From positions 2,108,001 through 2,172,000 of the forward strand of contig NZ_JARUBM010000002.1 in assembly GCF_029626175.1 (NCBI RefSeq): a stretch of DNA of 64,000 nt. The letters run 5' to 3'. The stretch comes from Micromonospora sp. WMMD1082. GTDB taxonomy: Bacteria; Actinomycetota; Actinomycetes; Mycobacteriales; Micromonosporaceae. The notes under the pieces are model-generated. The model was given only the letters and a program-made list of their open reading frames with translations. It was not told the origin of the DNA and ran no database searches. Each line of letters starts with the position of its first letter. Position 1 is the first letter of the stretch. This document shows, piece by piece, positions 60,626 through 64,000 of this stretch. Made by a program: the position numbers and the translations under genes.

Positions 60626-61594
60626 TCACGCTGGGTTGTCGCCCAGCCGGGTGAACTCGCAGTACACGGCCGACGCGTCGTCGGCCGGCTTGTGCCGACG
60701 CAGCCGGTCGGGATGGTCCCGCTCGGCGTCCCGTACCCGCTCGATCAGCGCGCCCGGCCCCTCGGCGGCCACCACGTCGAGCAGGCCGGCCCAGTCGAAC
60801 AGCGCGAACTCCTCCACGGCGGCGGACGCGCCGTCGGTGAGCAGCACCGCCCGCCGCAGCGCGTCCGGCCCCCGCAGCGGCAGCGTCCCGACCACCGCCT
60901 GGTAGGCCGCGTCGGGGTCGGCGGCGGCGACCCAGTAGCCGTGCGTACGGTTCATCCGCTCCCGCTGCACGGTGACGGCGTGCCGGAACCGGGTGGTCCA
61001 GTCGGTCGACTCGGGCAGGGCGGCGGCGGTGTCGCGCAGGCTCGCCGCCGAGGCCGCCAGCCGGTCATCGGCGACCACGTCGACCCGACCGCCGGTGTCC
61101 AGCACCAACGGGCTGTCGCAGAGCACGAGATAGTCGACCTGGTCGCCGCCGTCGCGCAGCAGGCACACGGTGCTCGACGGGGTGCCGGGATGATCGAGGT
61201 CGCACTGCCCGCCGTGGTCGGCGCGGACCGCGAGGATCGCCGCGGCCAGGTTGCTCACCAGCGTCGCGGCCGGGCGGGCGGCCTCCGCCAGGCCCAGCCG
61301 GGCAGCGAGATGCCGGACATACCACTGCGGCCCGTGTACGCAGCCGGTGTCGAAGCCCTCCGGCACGGTGGCGCCGTCCAGCACCCCGACCAGCGGGCCG
61401 AAGTGGAACACCAGATCCTCGTTGACCGCCCGGCCCGGCGGCGGGGCGGACGCGGAGCGTACCCGCAGAGTGGGTGGCGTCCCCACCACCGCGCCCCGGC
61501 GACGCTCGCCGGGCGCCGCCTCGGGCGGCCCGGCCCCGCCGGCCAGCTGCCCCGGCTGCCCCATCCGCCCCGGTCGTGCCCCGCCTCCACCCAT
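60626..61594 (-). CDS. PP2C-like (PPM-type) protein
   Basis: About 322 residues; ATG 61594 is the likely start, with ATG 61639 possible. After a Gly/Pro-rich N-terminus (about 1-45), remnants of PPM phosphatase motifs appear in order: NEDLVF (usual NQD/NED), VGVLDGATVP (usual DGhGG, with only DGA), SSTVCLL, LCDSPLV (usual GDS), LLTDGAS (usual SDG) and DDASAV (usual DNiT). Metal-binding Asp residues are mostly kept, but the second Gly-rich loop is altered, so phosphatase activity is uncertain. Similar proteins are widespread in actinomycetes. Confidence 0.7.
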   Translation of the reverse strand: MGGGGARPGRMGQPGQLAGGAGPPEAAPGERRRGAVVGTPPTLRVRSASAPPPGRAVNEDLVFHFGPLVGVLDGATVPEGFDTGCVHGPQWYVRHLAARLGLAEAARPAATLVSNLAAAILAVRADHGGQCDLDHPGTPSSTVCLLRDGGDQVDYLVLCDSPLVLDTGGRVDVVADDRLAASAASLRDTAAALPESTDWTTRFRHAVTVQRERMNRTHGYWVAAADPDAAYQAVVGTLPLRGPDALRRAVLLTDGASAAVEEFALFDWAGLLDVVAAEGPGALIERVRDAERDHPDRLRRHKPADDASAVYCEFTRLGDNPA

Positions 61595-61629
61595 CGCCGC
61601 CACCCCCGCCCGGAGGCTACCCGTCCCCC

Positions 61630-61708
61630 CGCCCACCATGCCCCCACCCCCACCCCCACCCCGGCCCCGGCCCCGGCCCCGGCCCCGGCCCCAGCCCCAG
61701 CCCCGGCG
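61630..61708. repeat. C-rich low-complexity tract
   Basis: Runs of CCCCCA followed by about seven CCCCGG/CCCCAG hexamer units upstream of the PP2C-like gene. It is a simple-sequence repeat prone to length change and merges into the palindrome at 61704-61779. Confidence 0.75.
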
Positions 61709-61779
61709 ATCTTGCAGTTGTGGTCGCGGCATAACATCTCAATACCGGCATTCAGGTGACCACAACTGCAAGATCGCCG
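61704..61779. repeat. GATCTTGCA palindromic element, copy 2 (22-bp perfect arms)
   Basis: Arms 61704-61725 and 61758-61779 are perfect complements over 22 bp (core GATCTTGCAGTTGTGGTC) around a 32-base centre. It shares the outer GATCTTGCA / TGCAAGATC with the copy at 26219-26285, but the inner sequence differs. It lies between the DUF3263 stop codon and the PP2C-like gene. Confidence 0.85.
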
Positions 61780-61818
61780 CGGTGGGAGGGTGAGGGTGGG
61801 GTTCCTGGGGCGCGCTGG

Positions 61819-62325
61819 TTAGCGGCGGCGGTTGCGGGCGCGGGAGGCGCGTAGCCGGATCAGCCGGCCGACGAGCACCGGGTCGGCGGCGAGCGCGGCC
61901 GGATCGTCCAGCAGCGCGTTCAACAGCTGGTAGTAGCGGGTGGCGGAGAGCCCGAAACGGTCCCGGATGGCCTGCTCCTTGGCGCCGGCGTGCCGCCACC
62001 ACTGCCGCTCGAAGGCGAGGATCTCCCGCTCGCGCTCACCGAGACCGCCCGCCGCCGGTTCCCCACTGACCGCTGCCCCGGCAGCGCTGACCACGGACCC
62101 GGCGCCGCCAACTGCCCCGGCACTGCCGGACTCGACCTCGACACCCCCGGACCTGGACCCGGCAGCGCCGGGGTCGGCGGTGGTGGGGGGCGCGGCGGGG
62201 GCGGGGGCTGTCTCGGGTGTGACCTCATCCGGGGCCGACTCCAGCTCGGGCGCGGACCTCGGCGGCGGCACCGTGACCGCGTCCGGGCCGGTCTGCGCTG
62301 CCGGGCTGGCGTCGGCGGGCTGCAT
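61819..62325 (-). CDS. DUF3263 domain protein
   Basis: A 168-residue protein; ATG 62325 has GAGGAG 5 bases upstream. The first 95 residues are Pro/Ala/Glu-rich and disordered. The DUF3263 helix-turn-helix-like module is C-terminal (about 95-165): REREILAFERQWWRHAGAKE, IRDRFGLSATRYYQLLNAL and a basic tail RLRASRARNRRR that may contact nucleic acid. DUF3263 is actinobacteria-specific and uncharacterised. Confidence 0.87.
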   Translation of the reverse strand: MQPADASPAAQTGPDAVTVPPPRSAPELESAPDEVTPETAPAPAAPPTTADPGAAGSRSGGVEVESGSAGAVGGAGSVVSAAGAAVSGEPAAGGLGEREREILAFERQWWRHAGAKEQAIRDRFGLSATRYYQLLNALLDDPAALAADPVLVGRLIRLRASRARNRRR

Positions 62326-62413
62326 GGGGCTCCTCACGAGGGGCGGCCGGCACGGGCGACGCCAACCGAGTCTCCCAGCCTAGCCACGGCCACCAGGCAG
62401 CGCACTCCGGCGC

Positions 62414-62449
62414 GTCGTGGGCGCGGCCACACCCGGCCGCGCCCACGAC
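62414..62449 (-). terminator. Hairpin terminator of the second ABC exporter operon
   Basis: GTCGTGGGCGCGGCC (62414-62428) and its complement (62435-62449), perfect 15-bp stem with 6-base loop, 5 bases after the permease stop codon. Confidence 0.75.
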
Positions 62450-62453
62450 CGGC

Positions 62454-63467
62454 TCAGGTGATGTCCCGCCGGCGCATCGCCCAGAGTGCCGCGCCGAGGA
62501 AGAGCACGATCCCGACGGTGAACAGCACCGACGAGTGCTGCCAGGTGATGTCCAGGGTGGCCGGCTTGCACTCACCGGTGTAGGTGGCCTGGCACGCCTG
62601 CCAGTCCTGAAGGGTGACCGACTTGGCCATCCAGGCGTAGGCGTAGGTGGGCAGCAGCCACGCCTCGGCGAAGCGGACCTGCGCCATGGACAGCAGGATG
62701 CCGAGCCCGATCTGGCCGACCACCAGGACCGCGATCGCCCCGCCGAGCGCCATCGCCGTGTGCCGGCCGAGCGAGGCCAGCGCGAAGCCCACCGTTGCCG
62801 CGACCAGTGCCAGTACGATGCCGCGCAGCCCGGTGATGAGGAACGACTGCCAGGCGCCGGCGGTCATTCCCTCGGTGGTGCCGCGCCAGTTGGCGACCAG
62901 CCACAGGCTGCCGAACCAGGCAGCCGTGGCCGGCAGGGCCAACCCGAGCAGTCCGGTGAGCAGTGCGCCCAGCTTGGTCAGCAGGACGGTCAACCGTCTC
63001 GGGCGCCACAGCAGCAGGTTCATCATCCCGCCGGTGTTCCACTCGGCGCCGACGAACGACGCGCCCACCACGAAGCCGATCAGCCCGAGGATCCCGGCGA
63101 GCGGGATCAGCATCTCGCCGAAGCTCTCCCGGAAGTTGAAGGTCGAAGGGAGGAACCAGCGCTCCTCGTACGACTCCCGGGGCGGCGGGATGATCTCGGC
63201 GCAGTCGGCCGGGTAGTAGTCGACGTTCTCGCCCGCCGCCTTGGCCCGCTCGCAGTTCGCGCGCTCCTGCTCGGAAAAGCGGACCTGCTCCTGGTGCTGT
63301 GCGTCGGCGGCTCGCCGCGCTTCCGCGTGCTGTTCAGGGCCGATCTTCTGGTTGGTCAGGAACAGGCCCACCACCACCAGGACCAACACCAGCAGGCCAC
63401 CGGCGGTCATCCAGCGGGCGAAGCGCCGCTTGGCCAACCGGCGCAGTTCGGTACGGAAGAGACTCAC
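62454..63467 (-). CDS. ABC-2 type transporter permease
   Basis: A 337-residue membrane protein. GTG 63467 overlaps the stop of the ATPase gene (GTGA), which fixes the start; GGGGAGG lies about 10 bases upstream. The first helix (about 21-41: MTAGGLLVLVLVVVGLFLTN) is followed by a large extracytoplasmic loop (about 45-115, with Cys in RANCERA and ADCAE), then five more hydrophobic segments including MLIPLAGILGLIGFVVGASFVGAEW with the ABC-2-typical GGMMNLLLWRPRR next to it. It forms an exporter with the partial ATPase. Substrate unknown. Confidence 0.87.
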   Translation of the reverse strand: MSLFRTELRRLAKRRFARWMTAGGLLVLVLVVVGLFLTNQKIGPEQHAEARRAADAQHQEQVRFSEQERANCERAKAAGENVDYYPADCAEIIPPPRESYEERWFLPSTFNFRESFGEMLIPLAGILGLIGFVVGASFVGAEWNTGGMMNLLLWRPRRLTVLLTKLGALLTGLLGLALPATAAWFGSLWLVANWRGTTEGMTAGAWQSFLITGLRGIVLALVAATVGFALASLGRHTAMALGGAIAVLVVGQIGLGILLSMAQVRFAEAWLLPTYAYAWMAKSVTLQDWQACQATYTGECKPATLDITWQHSSVLFTVGIVLFLGAALWAMRRRDIT

Positions 63468-64000
63468 GCGCCCCAACCTCCCCCGGCGGGCGCGGACGGC
63501 TCCGCCCCGTCGACTCGTACGGACTGGTCGACCTGCCGGTGCTGGCCGGGTACCGGCGCGGTGGCGGTCAGTTCGAGGAAGACGCTCTCCAGGTCGACCG
63601 CGATCGGCGCGAGTTCGCTCACGTAGAGGCCGTGCTCGGCGAGGAGCCGGGTGACCGTGGCCGGCTTGTCGACTCCGGCGAGCAACAGGTGATCCGGGTT
63701 CGTGGTGACGCGTACCCCGGCGCTGGTCAGCGCGGTGGCGGCGACCGGCAGGTCGGCGACGGCCTCCAGCCGCACCCGGACCGCGCCGGACGAGTGCTGC
63801 CGCAGCACCTCCTCGACCGGGCCGAAGGCGACCCGCCGGCCCAGCGAGATGATGGTGACCGAGTCGCAGATCAGTTGGATCTCGCCGAGGATGTGGCTGG
63901 AGAGCACCACCGTCATACCGGACTCGGCGAGGTTGCGCATCAGCGTGCGCATCTCCCTGATGCCGCCCGGGTCGAGGCCGTTGGCCGGCTCGTCCAGGAT
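63464..64000 (-). CDS. ABC transporter ATP-binding protein, C-terminal part
   Basis: The gene enters from the right edge of the window; 178 codons are present. It starts inside Walker B (ILDEPANGLDPGGIREMRTL), followed by the D-loop and switch His (VVLSSHILGEIQLICDSV), and the ISLGRRVAFGPVEEVLR region typical of the DrrA/CcmA export ATPase group. The C-terminal accessory domain (about 75 onward) is complete. Walker A and the signature motif are outside the window. The stop codon overlaps the permease start. Confidence 0.9.
   Translation of the reverse strand: MLDEPANGLDPGGIREMRTLMRNLAESGMTVVLSSHILGEIQLICDSVTIISLGRRVAFGPVEEVLRQHSSGAVRVRLEAVADLPVAATALTSAGVRVTTNPDHLLLAGVDKPATVTRLLAEHGLYVSELAPIAVDLESVFLELTATAPVPGQHRQVDQSVRVDGAEPSAPAGGGWGA

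Noticed and set aside
61630..61708. Extension of the PP2C-like protein through a Gly/Arg repeat to 61732
   Set aside because: The extra N-terminus is encoded by the simple CCCCGG repeat and the palindrome; a start at 61594 (or 61639) is more plausible.

Overview
The window is very GC-rich actinobacterial chromosome, most likely from a member of the Micromonosporaceae (Micromonospora or a close relative). The evidence is an MshD-type mycothiol synthase, a GlnR-type regulator, a four-gene conservon (CvnA-B-C-D), CIRCE-controlled groEL, frequent GTG/TTG starts, many leaderless promoters of the TANNNT type, and two copies of a GATCTTGCA palindrome. I see no tRNA, rRNA, CRISPR array, transposase or prophage. 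This is mostly core chromosome with a few accessory genes.

Layout. 1-6.4 kb: the end of a glycogen-debranching-type enzyme, an orphan winged-helix regulator with a membrane-protein partner, and a large secreted subtilase carrying Kelch repeats. 6.5-13 kb: DUF1416 protein, rhodanese, LmeA-like lipoprotein-type protein, membrane protein, GlnR-type regulator, polysaccharide deacetylase and MshD. This order resembles the Mycobacterium tuberculosis Rv0814c-Rv0819 neighbourhood. The rhodanese is preceded by a tiny, apparently leaderless, cysteine-rich leader ORF that looks like a cysteine-responsive attenuator. 13-18 kb: NUDIX hydrolase, Gfo/Idh/MocA oxidoreductase, then a phosphate cluster (Pit transporter, DUF47/PhoU-like partner, PPK2) with a PHO-box-like triple repeat. 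18-30.5 kb: DinG-like helicase, AI-2E-family permease, GroES-like protein, PrsW protease, FUSC-type membrane protein, HD and DUF4031 proteins, FAD-linked oxidase, lipoprotein, and GlpD.

30.5-36.8 kb is the most accessory-looking part: an AlbA_2/Schlafen-type regulator whose -35 region is covered by a perfect 14-bp-arm palindrome, followed by a subtilase fused to a polytopic membrane domain. 36.8-47.4 kb: GroEL with two CIRCE operators, a cold-shock protein, PaaN-type aldehyde dehydrogenase, several GNAT acetyltransferases, and threonine synthase under a SAM-I (S-box) riboswitch whose closing helix abuts the ribosome binding site. 47.4-51.2 kb: an ABC-2 permease translationally coupled to an S15-like hydrolase fused to an ABC ATPase. 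51.6-60 kb: a membrane sensor protein, a complete conservon, a small unknown protein and a Cdc48-like double AAA ATPase. 60-64 kb: GNAT, PP2C-like protein, DUF3263 protein and a second ABC-2 exporter cut by the window end.

The strongest second-look items are regulatory: the cysteine-rich leaderless sORF (7910-7987), the SAM-I riboswitch on thrC (45313-45449), the PHO-box-like repeats (16657-16689), the self-contained operator/promoter of the AlbA_2 gene (32416-32462), the 11-bp-period direct repeat beside the orphan regulator (1824-1845), and the dense use of leaderless promoters. The most unusual protein architectures are the hydrolase-ABC ATPase fusion and the membrane-embedded subtilase. 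All family calls rest on motifs recognised by eye; no database search was run.
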